Source of the DNA: an uncultured Prevotella sp.
Lineage (GTDB): Bacteria; Bacteroidota; Bacteroidia; Bacteroidales; Bacteroidaceae
Direction: 5' to 3'
Assembly: GCA_900554835.1 (NCBI GenBank)
Contig: USJD01000204.1
Location: 1 to 6,066, forward strand
Length of the DNA stretch: 6,066 nucleotides
Shown: piece by piece, positions 1 through 5,402 of the stretch
Numbering within the stretch: position 1 is the first letter of the stretch
How the letters are laid out: each line of letters opens with the position of its first letter
The notes under the pieces: generated by a model
The model's database searches: none
The model's input: only the letters and a program-made list of their open reading frames with translations
What the model was told of the DNA's origin: nothing
Position numbers and translations under genes: made by a program

Positions 1-784
1 TATAGCCTGCATTGGTAGGGGCGGGGTTGCCATCTGCGCCAAGATAAGTTATCTGGCTGATATATCCTTGCTCGTTGCGCCGGTATAACTCGCCGTACTG
101 ACCAAACAAAGACCTCACAGGATTCCCTTCTGTGTCAAAATACTGCTCACTGACAACAGTTCCATTCCCATCACGCTGATATGTCTTAATCGCATATCCA
201 GATGAAGTACACACCGCATGACCGTCTTTATCGAGAAAGGTCAAGCTAGTATTCTGGCCATCAGAGTTATACTCACGATGAAGCCCATAGTATCCGCCGG
301 AGCACTGTACCTGCTGTCCGTTCAAATCGTAGTAGAAATCATCAGAAGCCCTGCCGTCAACCTGCGTTCTGACAATAGCAGAATATCCGTCACTGCGTAT
401 TATCGGATTACCTTCGGCATCAAGATATGTGATTACCGTACTCGTTTCATCGTATTCATACGATACTCCGTAATAATCTTCATACCTTGCCACAGGGTTT
501 CCGCTTGCATCAAGATAGCGTTCCTTCACAACTCGGCCATCATCATCCCGCATTCTGTACACGGTTGCATAGCACATATCAATGGCATATGTGATTACCC
601 CATCTGGATTTACATAGCTTGTGCTGGTCACGCTTCCATCTACGGTTTCTTGGATATTCAGCTCTGAGGAAATGTATCCTGCATCATGGTCTACATCAGC
701 ATCTGGCAACAGTGCCAAGATGGAAAGAATGATAAAAGATGCAATCAGCAGGATTTCACACCCTCGTTTCAGGTTTGCACTCAA
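1..784 (-). CDS. Membrane-anchored tandem-repeat protein, 3' end outside window
   Basis: A continuous minus-strand frame of 261 codons runs from a TTG start to the window edge without a stop. The start is TTG because no in-frame ATG or GTG exists between the preceding in-frame stop and the hydrophobic segment. This TTG overlaps the glmM stop as TTGA and has AGAGG 9 bases upstream, which suggests translational coupling. Residues 1-8 include K and R and are followed by a hydrophobic helix at about 9-27, so the protein is probably a signal-anchored or secreted surface protein. From residue 57 onward a unit of 30-33 residues repeats, with cores at about 57, 90, 120, 151, 183, 215 and 247. The cores follow Y-x-D-x-x-G-N-P-V (for example YLDASGNPV, YLDAEGNPI, YFDTEGNPV), each followed by aromatic Y/G-rich sequence. 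This resembles YD/WG-type or cell-wall-binding repeats in general shape, but I do not recognise a named family. Composition matches glmM, so it looks native. Function unknown; association with the envelope is inferred from the anchor. Confidence 0.8.
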   Translation of the reverse strand, partial: MSANLKRGCEILLIASFIILSILALLPDADVDHDAGYISSELNIQETVDGSVTSTSYVNPDGVITYAIDMCYATVYRMRDDDGRVVKERYLDASGNPVARYEDYYGVSYEYDETSTVITYLDAEGNPIIRSDGYSAIVRTQVDGRASDDFYYDLNGQQVQCSGGYYGLHREYNSDGQNTSLTFLDKDGHAVCTSSGYAIKTYQRDGNGTVVSEQYFDTEGNPVRSLFGQYGELYRRNEQGYISQITYLGADGNPAPTNAGY

Positions 785-2166
785 ACTCCGTAGCCTCTGC
801 TCTTGATAGTCTCTACAACCTGAGCCACATACTTCTGGCAGGTGTCGTGGTCAGGGGCTTCCACCATCACACGCACGACCGGCTCCGTGCCGGACTCACG
901 GACGAGGACACGACCAGTGTCACCCAGTGCTTCGGCTACAGCCTTGACCGCTGCCTGCACTGCTTCGTCATCCTGTGCAGCTTTCTTGTCGGTCACACGA
1001 ACATTCTCCAACACCTGCGGATAGATCTTCAAAGGCTCAGCCAGCTTGCTCATGGGCAGCTTCTTGGCCAGCATGACTTCCATCATCTTGAGACTGGTCA
1101 GAATACCATCACCGGTGCTGGCGTACTTGCTGAAAATGATATGGCCACTCTGTTCGCCACCGATGCGGCAGCCGTTCTTTGCCATGTACTCATAGACATA
1201 TTTGTCGCCCACAGCGGTCTTGGCGTAGCCGATGCCCTTCTCATCAAAAGCCTTATACAGGCCAAAGTTGGACATGACGGTAGTGACCACAGTGTTGGTC
1301 AGCAGCTTGCCACGCTCCTTCATGTAGCAGCCGTAGATGTACAGGATGTGGTCGCCAGTGATGACATTGCCCTTTTCATCCACACACAGGCACCGATCAG
1401 CATCACCGTCGTAGGCGAAACCAATATCCAGACCCTTCTCTACCACGAACTTCTGCAAGCCCTCGATATGGGTAGAACCGGCATTGTTGTTGATGTTCAG
1501 ACCGTTGGGCTGTGCATTTATGACATAGGTATCGGCTCCCAGAGCATCGAACACAGACTTGGCGATGTTCCAGGAACTGCCGTTGGCGCAGTCCAAACCA
1601 ATCTTGACTCCCTTGAAGGAGTAGACACCCAGGCTGATCAGATAGCCCATGTAGCGATTGCGGCCAGACACATAGTCCACCGTGCAACCGATGTGTTCCC
1701 GGTGAGCGAAAGGCAGCTCCGGCCAATCCTTATCGAACACGTGCAGTTTGCCATCGATATAGTCCTCAACTAGCAGCAGGATTTCTTCGGGCATCTTTTC
1801 GCCATAGCAGTCAATCAGCTTGATGCCGTTGTCATAATACGGATTATGGCTGGCGGAAATCATGATACCGCAATCGAAATCATCCACCCGGGCGATGTAG
1901 GCAACAGAAGGAGTGGTAGTGACGTGCAGCAGATAGGCATCTGCGCCGGAAGCGGTCAGACCGGCGACCAGACTATACTCGAACATATAAGAGCTACGGC
2001 GAGTATCCTTGCCGATGACGATGCGAGCAGGCTCGTTGTTGCCGTTGCGCTCACGCAAAGCGTTGTAATACCAGCCCAGAAAACGACCGACCTTGTAGGC
2101 ATGGTCGGCGGTCAAAGTGATTCCGGCTTCGCCACGGAAGCCGTCTGTCCCAAAATACTTTCCCAT
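781..2166 (-). CDS. glmM: Phosphoglucosamine mutase GlmM
   Basis: GlmM converts glucosamine-6-phosphate to glucosamine-1-phosphate in the cytoplasm, the step before UDP-GlcNAc synthesis for peptidoglycan. The 461-aa product is close to the family's usual ~450 and has all the alpha-D-phosphohexomutase signatures in order. These are an N-terminal KYFGTDGFRG, the catalytic phosphoserine loop ISASHNP at 103-109 (S106 is the expected phosphorylated serine by comparison with E. coli S102), and the metal-binding loop DGDADR at 253-258. They are followed by the sugar-binding GGEQSGH at 336-342 and the phosphate-binding RESGTEP at 423-429. The GEQSGH form and the N-terminal KYFGTDGFRG favour GlmM over ordinary phosphoglucomutase or phosphomannomutase. 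The ATG has GAGG 10 bases upstream. The stop overlaps the TTG start of the repeat-protein gene, so the two are probably co-transcribed. No truncation or missing catalytic residue is seen. Confidence 0.97.
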   Translation of the reverse strand: MGKYFGTDGFRGEAGITLTADHAYKVGRFLGWYYNALRERNGNNEPARIVIGKDTRRSSYMFEYSLVAGLTASGADAYLLHVTTTPSVAYIARVDDFDCGIMISASHNPYYDNGIKLIDCYGEKMPEEILLLVEDYIDGKLHVFDKDWPELPFAHREHIGCTVDYVSGRNRYMGYLISLGVYSFKGVKIGLDCANGSSWNIAKSVFDALGADTYVINAQPNGLNINNNAGSTHIEGLQKFVVEKGLDIGFAYDGDADRCLCVDEKGNVITGDHILYIYGCYMKERGKLLTNTVVTTVMSNFGLYKAFDEKGIGYAKTAVGDKYVYEYMAKNGCRIGGEQSGHIIFSKYASTGDGILTSLKMMEVMLAKKLPMSKLAEPLKIYPQVLENVRVTDKKAAQDDEAVQAAVKAVAEALGDTGRVLVRESGTEPVVRVMVEAPDHDTCQKYVAQVVETIKSRGYGV

Positions 2167-2200
2167 TATAGTTTTTCCTCATTCAAAGAGTGAATCAACG

Positions 2201-2206
2201 ATTATA
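2201..2206 (-). promoter_or_regulatory. Candidate -10 box for glmM
   Basis: On the minus strand this is a perfect TATAAT, 34 bases upstream of the glmM ATG. It would place the transcription start near 2194 with a leader of about 28 bases. The expected -35 position (2224..2229, GAGAGT) is poor, so the promoter would be weak, activator-dependent, or secondary to the upstream candidate at 2279..2307. Confidence 0.5.
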
Positions 2207-2215
2207 TGCTTTAGC

Positions 2216-2273
2216 CGAGATTGACTCTCGTTGCCCGCCATCCGCCACGTAGAGGCAGCATATTAGGATGGCG
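2216..2273. repeat. Two adjacent inverted repeats upstream of glmM
   Basis: CGAGA and TCTCG (2216..2220 and 2226..2230) form a 5-bp stem with a 5-base loop. CGCCATCC (2236..2243) and GGATGGCG (2266..2273) form a perfect 8-bp stem around 22 bases. They directly abut the hairpin at 2274..2295, giving three stems in a row. They could be a structured RNA leader for glmM or the end of a small palindromic repeat element. The sequence alone does not decide. Confidence 0.5.
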
Positions 2274-2302
2274 TAGCCATGCTACTGCATGGCTAGTTTT
2301 TT
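2274..2302 (+). terminator. Orphan rho-independent-terminator-like hairpin
   Basis: TAGCCATG (2274..2281) and CATGGCTA (2288..2295) form a perfect 8-bp stem with a 6-base loop. It is followed after one G by TTTTTT (2297..2302) on the plus strand. The shape is a standard intrinsic terminator pointing right, yet no plus-strand gene ends before it. It may be a relic of a lost gene, end an antisense transcript over glmM, or be fortuitous. Confidence 0.45.
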
Positions 2303-2307
2303 ATCAA
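2279..2307 (-). promoter_or_regulatory. Alternative upstream promoter for glmM
   Basis: Minus-strand TTGATA (2302..2307, one mismatch to TTGACA) is separated by exactly 17 bases from TAGCAT (2279..2284, four of six matches to TATAAT). If used, the glmM transcript would carry a leader of roughly 105 bases containing the inverted repeats at 2216..2230 and 2236..2273. The -10 is imperfect and overlaps a hairpin arm, so this is only a candidate. Confidence 0.25.
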
Positions 2308-2340
2308 CTAAGATGCGTGTTCTTTAAGGACGCTTATTTA

Positions 2341-2457
2341 TCATATGTTTTTCGCGACTTCACAGCACATTTCTGTTAAGCCGTCTATTGCCGGCTGACC
2401 ACATTCAGCCAGAGCCTGCAAATAAATTTGCGCATAAATCTTGACGGCACCACATAT
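2341..2457 (-). pseudogene. Coding-like 38-codon remnant
   Basis: After an in-frame TAA (2458..2460), 38 codons run to TGA at 2341..2343. The peptide includes KIYAQIYLQALAECGQPAID and ends in CCEVAKNI, which reads like a genuine amphipathic helical protein tail rather than random sequence. There is no ATG, GTG or TTG at its head and no ribosome binding site, so it would be the 3' end of a decayed gene, plausibly from a mobile element. I do not recognise the family. A chance ORF remains possible at this length. Confidence 0.3.
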
Positions 2458-2552
2458 TTAGGGGGATATGTCAAAATATTTTGGTAAAAAGTGTAAAATA
2501 TAAGCCCAGAAATATTGAAATATCGATGTTCTGGGCTTAAGTTGACCACATT
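2396..2552. repeat. Direct repeat TGACCACATT pair
   Basis: The 10-mer TGACCACATT occurs at 2396..2405 and again at 2543..2552, 147 bases apart. Each copy abuts a palindrome: GGCTGA/TCAGCC (2393..2398 and 2405..2410) at the left, and the 10+10 palindrome at the right. The pair may delimit a small element between them. Confidence 0.5.
2486..2539 (-). terminator. Probable terminator of the prenyltransferase operon
   Basis: TAAGCCCAGAA (2501..2511) and TTCTGGGCTTA (2529..2539) form a perfect 11-bp stem. The 17-base loop has its own small ATATT/AATAT pairing. Read on the minus strand, the stem is followed by a T-rich tract (2500 down to 2486, with runs of four and five T). It lies 81 bases past the stop of the last operon gene, so it is the best candidate transcript end. 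The T-tract is interrupted, so efficiency is uncertain. Confidence 0.55.
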
Positions 2553-2569
2553 GGGGTCTGACCCCAATG
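2549..2569. repeat. Perfect 21-bp palindrome
   Basis: CATTGGGGTC and GACCCCAATG are perfect 10-bp arms around a single T. A one-base loop is too tight for an ordinary terminator, and neither side has a T-run. It is more likely a protein-binding dyad or an element end. The GGGGTC/GACCCC core resembles palindromes found near transposable elements in many bacteria, but I cannot assign it to a family. Confidence 0.6.
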
Positions 2570-2619
2570 CCGCCGTTCTGCTTCCATCTTTCGTACATTC
2601 TTTACTCTATATGCCTTTA

Positions 2620-3543
2620 TTAAAACCGATGAGCGTATAAAAAACCATCAATCAAATTACAAGATTCGACAAAGTAATCTTGTGTCATATCAACCCAATG
2701 AATAGCAGGATTTCGTTTGAACCATTTTATCTGCTGCTTTGCAAACCGTTTAATGGCCTGTGACATTTCAAATGAAAATTCATCAATGGAAGAGTATTTT
2801 CCTTCCACATACCATGCAATATATTTATATTCTAAACCTAAACTATAAAGATACTCCGGATTTCCACCGTTCTTAAGGTAATCACGAACCTCATCGAGCA
2901 TACCTTGTTGAATTCTCATTGTCAACCGATCATCAATCCGTTTGTGTAACAACTCTTTCGGCCATGTAATACCTATTTGCAGTACATCAAACAGTGGACA
3001 ATTATTTACTAATAAAGAACTCCCATTTTTTTCTTTCTCAATAATTCTAATTAGACGACGTTTATTATTGAAGTCAGAATTATTATCTCTAAAATAATTA
3101 ATAGCAGTTTCAGAAAGCATTGCTTGTAGTTCTACGATGGACTTCTCATCAAGCTCCTTTCGATATGCAGAATCAATAGTTTCATCTGCAAAATCATACC
3201 CTTTCACAATAGAATCAATATATAATCCGGTTCCACCAACAATAAACGGTAGCCGTCCACGTTCAATAATTTGTGGAATTAACTCATATACCTGTTTTTG
3301 ATAATCGGAAACTGAAAAGGAATCCCCGATATTACAAATATCAATCATATGGTGTGGAACCATCGCCTTTTCTTCACCAGTAACTTTACCACAGCAGAGA
3401 TCAAAATTTCTAAAAATTTGTCTTGAATCTGCCGATATAATTTCTCCATTATATTGTTTTGCCAGTTCTATACCCAGTGAACTTTTCCCAGAAGCATTTG
3501 TCCCAGAAATCACAATTACAGGAATCTTTGATTTATTACTCAT
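2620..3543 (-). CDS. miaA: MiaA-family tRNA dimethylallyltransferase, divergent
   Basis: MiaA transfers a dimethylallyl group from DMAPP to N6 of A37 in tRNAs that read U-starting codons. The 307-aa product has the usual family length and motif order. It shows a P-loop GTNASGKSS at 14-22, ISADSRQIF at 36-44 (D39 in the expected general-base position), VPHHMIDI at 62-69 and IVGGTGLYI at 101-109. It continues with NKRRLIRIIE at 160-169, a QQGMLDEV helix at 212-219 and a C-terminal KRFAKQQIKWFKR at 265-277. Oddities are LGLEYK at 235-240 where ordinary MiaA has an IGYKE-like motif, and a visibly short stretch between IIE and QIGIT (170-190) that lacks the usual TGKP-S segment. Its ATG overlaps the upstream stop as ATGA, with AGGTGGTG just before it, so it is the last gene of a coupled operon. 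The DNA is AT-rich, unlike glmM. This is probably a horizontally acquired second copy; adenylate prenylation is a less likely alternative activity. Confidence 0.85.
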   Translation of the reverse strand: MSNKSKIPVIVISGTNASGKSSLGIELAKQYNGEIISADSRQIFRNFDLCCGKVTGEEKAMVPHHMIDICNIGDSFSVSDYQKQVYELIPQIIERGRLPFIVGGTGLYIDSIVKGYDFADETIDSAYRKELDEKSIVELQAMLSETAINYFRDNNSDFNNKRRLIRIIEKEKNGSSLLVNNCPLFDVLQIGITWPKELLHKRIDDRLTMRIQQGMLDEVRDYLKNGGNPEYLYSLGLEYKYIAWYVEGKYSSIDEFSFEMSQAIKRFAKQQIKWFKRNPAIHWVDMTQDYFVESCNLIDGFLYAHRF

Positions 3544-4853
3544 TGTTCACCACCTACTATTTTTTTTGCAGACCACATATTTGCTACAAACTTTGAGTGA
3601 ATGCCTTGCGCTCCAAATTTGACAAGAACATCAGCGATAGATTCTGGTACTGCTTCTATAATTGAAAAACCGGCTGCAACCACAGATGCGACCGAAAGAA
3701 CTTGTGATGCGTCCGGATTGGTTGCTATAATTGCACCAGCTGCGACAGTACCAATTTGTATTACCTTAGTAATCGTCTTTTGCGATTTATCAAGCTTTAA
3801 ATAATAATTATTACAATTTAAGTCATTAATTGCTTCCTTCAACTCCTTTTGAAAAGCTTCTGCACGCTCATATACTTGAGTAATATCTATTTGCTCTGTT
3901 TTACCAATTTTAATATCGCAGTAGTCATTAAAATATGTCAAAGCAGAACGAAGTTTTTTGCCCAGTCCATCATTATGGTACGCAATAATATCAGTAGCAG
4001 AAACACTATCAACATCGATACCAATACCTCTATATAATATTTCAAGTTCATCTTCTGGTAGTGCTTGTGGCATATGAAACTGTGGCTTTATTGGTATAGT
4101 ACTAATAGCTGCAAGTTTACTACGATCAAAATTTGCCTGACTCTCAAGTCCAAAAAGTATGGGATAAGTTCGCACCTCGTTAAGTAGCTTTAAATTCTTG
4201 TAAAGTTCACGTGGATTCAATGCCAGAAGTAACTTGGCTTCATTTTTGCATCCAAATATGCACAAGTCTGCATATTGAACTGCAACATCATCTTTAATTT
4301 TCGCTTTTATAAATTTCTCATCACGATTATTATATCTTTTTGCCCATTTCTTAAAAACAGCCTCATCATTTGCTATTGCGTTAACAGGCATTATTTCTTT
4401 TGCAATTTCAAGAGTGTTACTCATGCCAAAAACATCAAGCAACCCTAATCCGCGTGCCCAAAGAGAATATGGCTTGATAGGCAACCTATGGAATAAATCA
4501 TCAAAATGTGCTGCAGTATAGTTTTCTGCTTTTCCTATTATCGGAATTACAATTCCATGTTGGCAAAGGGTAATCAGTTCATCCCAATTTTTTAAATAGA
4601 AGCGAGCCATCAATTGCTTTTTGGAAAGGGGTGGGATGTATACAATAACTACGTCATAAAGAATTGCCATTAGCTTAATAGAAACATTTCCTCTAATATA
4701 TGCGACTCCTTTTTGAGAGTGGATTCGCTCATAAATATCTGGATAAACATCTCCATACCCTTTCACATAACCTTGTTTAGTTAAAACTGCTCGATTTTGT
4801 TTAACCTTATCCATTTGTTCTTCATGATAGATAAGTAAATCTTTTGTTTTCAT
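3540..4853 (-). CDS. Hypothetical protein with C-terminal hydrophobic hairpin
   Basis: I do not recognise this 437-aa protein. I chose the ATG at 4853, which overlaps the preceding stop as TGATG with AGAGG 9 bases upstream, over the TTG one codon earlier. Residues 1-50 are charged and helical-looking. Hydrophobic beta-like stretches follow at about 57-75 and 100-107. The middle is mixed alpha/beta with a basic patch at about 168-188. Near the C-terminus a basic helix (355-363) leads into two hydrophobic Ala/Val/Ile-rich segments at about 364-378 and 385-399, separated by a short NPDASQ turn. These could be a membrane-inserting helical hairpin or a buried glycine/alanine-rich pair. There is no signal peptide, so the protein is cytoplasmic or inner-face associated. 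I see no nuclease, P-loop or peptidase motif. Tight overlaps on both sides place it as the central component of the three-gene cassette, possibly an effector, which is inference only. Confidence 0.8.
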   Translation of the reverse strand: MKTKDLLIYHEEQMDKVKQNRAVLTKQGYVKGYGDVYPDIYERIHSQKGVAYIRGNVSIKLMAILYDVVIVYIPPLSKKQLMARFYLKNWDELITLCQHGIVIPIIGKAENYTAAHFDDLFHRLPIKPYSLWARGLGLLDVFGMSNTLEIAKEIMPVNAIANDEAVFKKWAKRYNNRDEKFIKAKIKDDVAVQYADLCIFGCKNEAKLLLALNPRELYKNLKLLNEVRTYPILFGLESQANFDRSKLAAISTIPIKPQFHMPQALPEDELEILYRGIGIDVDSVSATDIIAYHNDGLGKKLRSALTYFNDYCDIKIGKTEQIDITQVYERAEAFQKELKEAINDLNCNNYYLKLDKSQKTITKVIQIGTVAAGAIIATNPDASQVLSVASVVAAGFSIIEAVPESIADVLVKFGAQGIHSKFVANMWSAKKIVGGEQ

Positions 4854-5218
4854 CAATCAGTACCTCTAATAACCTCATCAATAAAATCCAAACCTCCAGA
4901 ATACACTCCCCAACAATCCCAAAGATGAATGGTTGCATTTTGGATGTTTGCCCCAAACTTTATATTTAGGGCAAAAATGATTGTTTGAACAAAATCCTTT
5001 CGTTGATAAGAATCACCAATACAAAGTTCTCTAAAATTATCAAAGAGCCTTATCTCGACAGTATTACTGTCCCTTTTAGCATCATAGCTGCACAACACAT
5101 CTCCACAAACAACCATTTCCTCATCACTGTACGGTTCAGGATCCGGCAGGCTACAAGAACAATGTATACAATCTTTGGATTGCTCAACAAAATCTAACCA
5201 TACAAATTCCGAAATCAT
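4853..5218 (-). CDS. Small acidic cysteine-bearing hypothetical protein
   Basis: I do not recognise this 121-aa protein, the first gene of the cassette. Its ATG is fixed by a perfect AGGAGG (5226..5231) seven bases upstream. It is acidic and holds seven cysteines: C17, C20 and C22 form a C-x-x-C-x-C cluster, C38 and C43 form a pair, and C66 and C102 are single. The pattern would allow a metal or Fe-S site but matches no specific zinc-finger spacing I can name. The rest looks like a compact alpha/beta fold, with a beta-like strand at 54-59, a helix at about 75-86 and aromatic IHLWDCWGVY at 97-106. No signal peptide or membrane segment is visible. Its size, acidity and position before a larger protein are compatible with an antitoxin or immunity partner, or an accessory subunit. 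That is inference from layout only. Confidence 0.75.
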   Translation of the reverse strand: MISEFVWLDFVEQSKDCIHCSCSLPDPEPYSDEEMVVCGDVLCSYDAKRDSNTVEIRLFDNFRELCIGDSYQRKDFVQTIIFALNIKFGANIQNATIHLWDCWGVYSGGLDFIDEVIRGTD

Positions 5219-5225
5219 AAATTGG

Positions 5226-5231
5226 CCTCCT
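5226..5231 (-). promoter_or_regulatory. Strong ribosome binding site of the cassette
   Basis: On the minus strand this is a perfect AGGAGG, seven bases before the ATG at 5218. It is the strongest Shine-Dalgarno in the window and supports the start of the first cassette gene. The downstream genes rely on overlaps and weaker sites. Confidence 0.85.
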
Positions 5232-5243
5232 ATCCATTTAATT

Positions 5244-5273
5244 ATTATAAAATCAGTTAATTAGGACTTTCAC
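5244..5273 (-). promoter_or_regulatory. Candidate promoter of the three-gene cassette
   Basis: Minus-strand TATAAT (5244..5249) is a perfect -10. At 18-base spacing lies GTGAAA (5268..5273), with four of six matches to TTGACA. Transcription would start near 5237, giving a leader of about 19 bases that contains the AGGAGG. The surroundings are very AT-rich, so a chance TATAAT is possible. Position relative to the start codon is nevertheless ideal. Confidence 0.55.
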
Positions 5274-5283
5274 ATCTACAATT

Positions 5284-5301
5284 GCTCAGTCTTTGCTGAG
5301 C
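5284..5301. promoter_or_regulatory. Dyad upstream of cassette promoter
   Basis: GCTCAG (5284..5289) and CTGAGC (5296..5301) are perfect inverted 6-mers around six bases, ending 11 bases before the -35. Spacing and length suit a dimeric HTH operator. The same dyad could instead be a weak terminator for the HTH gene to its right, though no T-run follows on the minus strand. Confidence 0.35.
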
Positions 5302-5402
5302 CACCCAAATAAACTGATGTATCTAAAAAATCTCTCCAATTCCGCTTTACAACATTCTTCCTTTATTATTGAGATGCTTTTATAAACTCTTCTCTCCACG
5401 TC

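Larger units (their letters stand above)
2167..2619. other. Structured intergenic region, likely mobile-element debris
   Basis: This 453-base gap between the glmM start and the end of the prenyltransferase operon holds no intact gene I can defend. It contains five inverted repeats (2216..2230, 2236..2273, 2274..2295, 2501..2539, 2549..2569), a 10-bp direct repeat (2396..2405 and 2543..2552) and a short coding-like remnant ending at 2341. It also marks the switch from GC-rich glmM to the AT-rich operon. The density of palindromes suggests the worn end of an insertion element or a non-autonomous element at the cassette edge. No transposase is recognisable. Confidence 0.5.

Noticed and set aside
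218..667. A 149-codon plus-strand open frame
   Set aside because: It lies opposite the tandem-repeat protein, whose periodic motif on the minus strand is clear evidence of the real coding frame.
57..784. CRISPR or DNA-level tandem repeats in the repeat gene
   Set aside because: The periodicity is in the protein. The DNA copies are diverged and unevenly spaced, with no conserved repeat and spacer structure.
739..1773. A 344-codon plus-strand open frame across glmM
   Set aside because: It is the complement of glmM, whose catalytic motifs are all intact on the minus strand. The plus-strand product shows no recognisable domain.
2385..2567. A 60-codon minus-strand ORF in the intergenic gap
   Set aside because: Its 5' part runs through both palindromes, it has no ribosome binding site, and the peptide has no protein-like pattern. 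A different frame at 2341..2457 reads more like coding sequence.
4854..4856. TTG as start of the 437-aa protein
   Set aside because: The next codon is an ATG that overlaps the upstream stop as TGATG with suitable ribosome binding site spacing.
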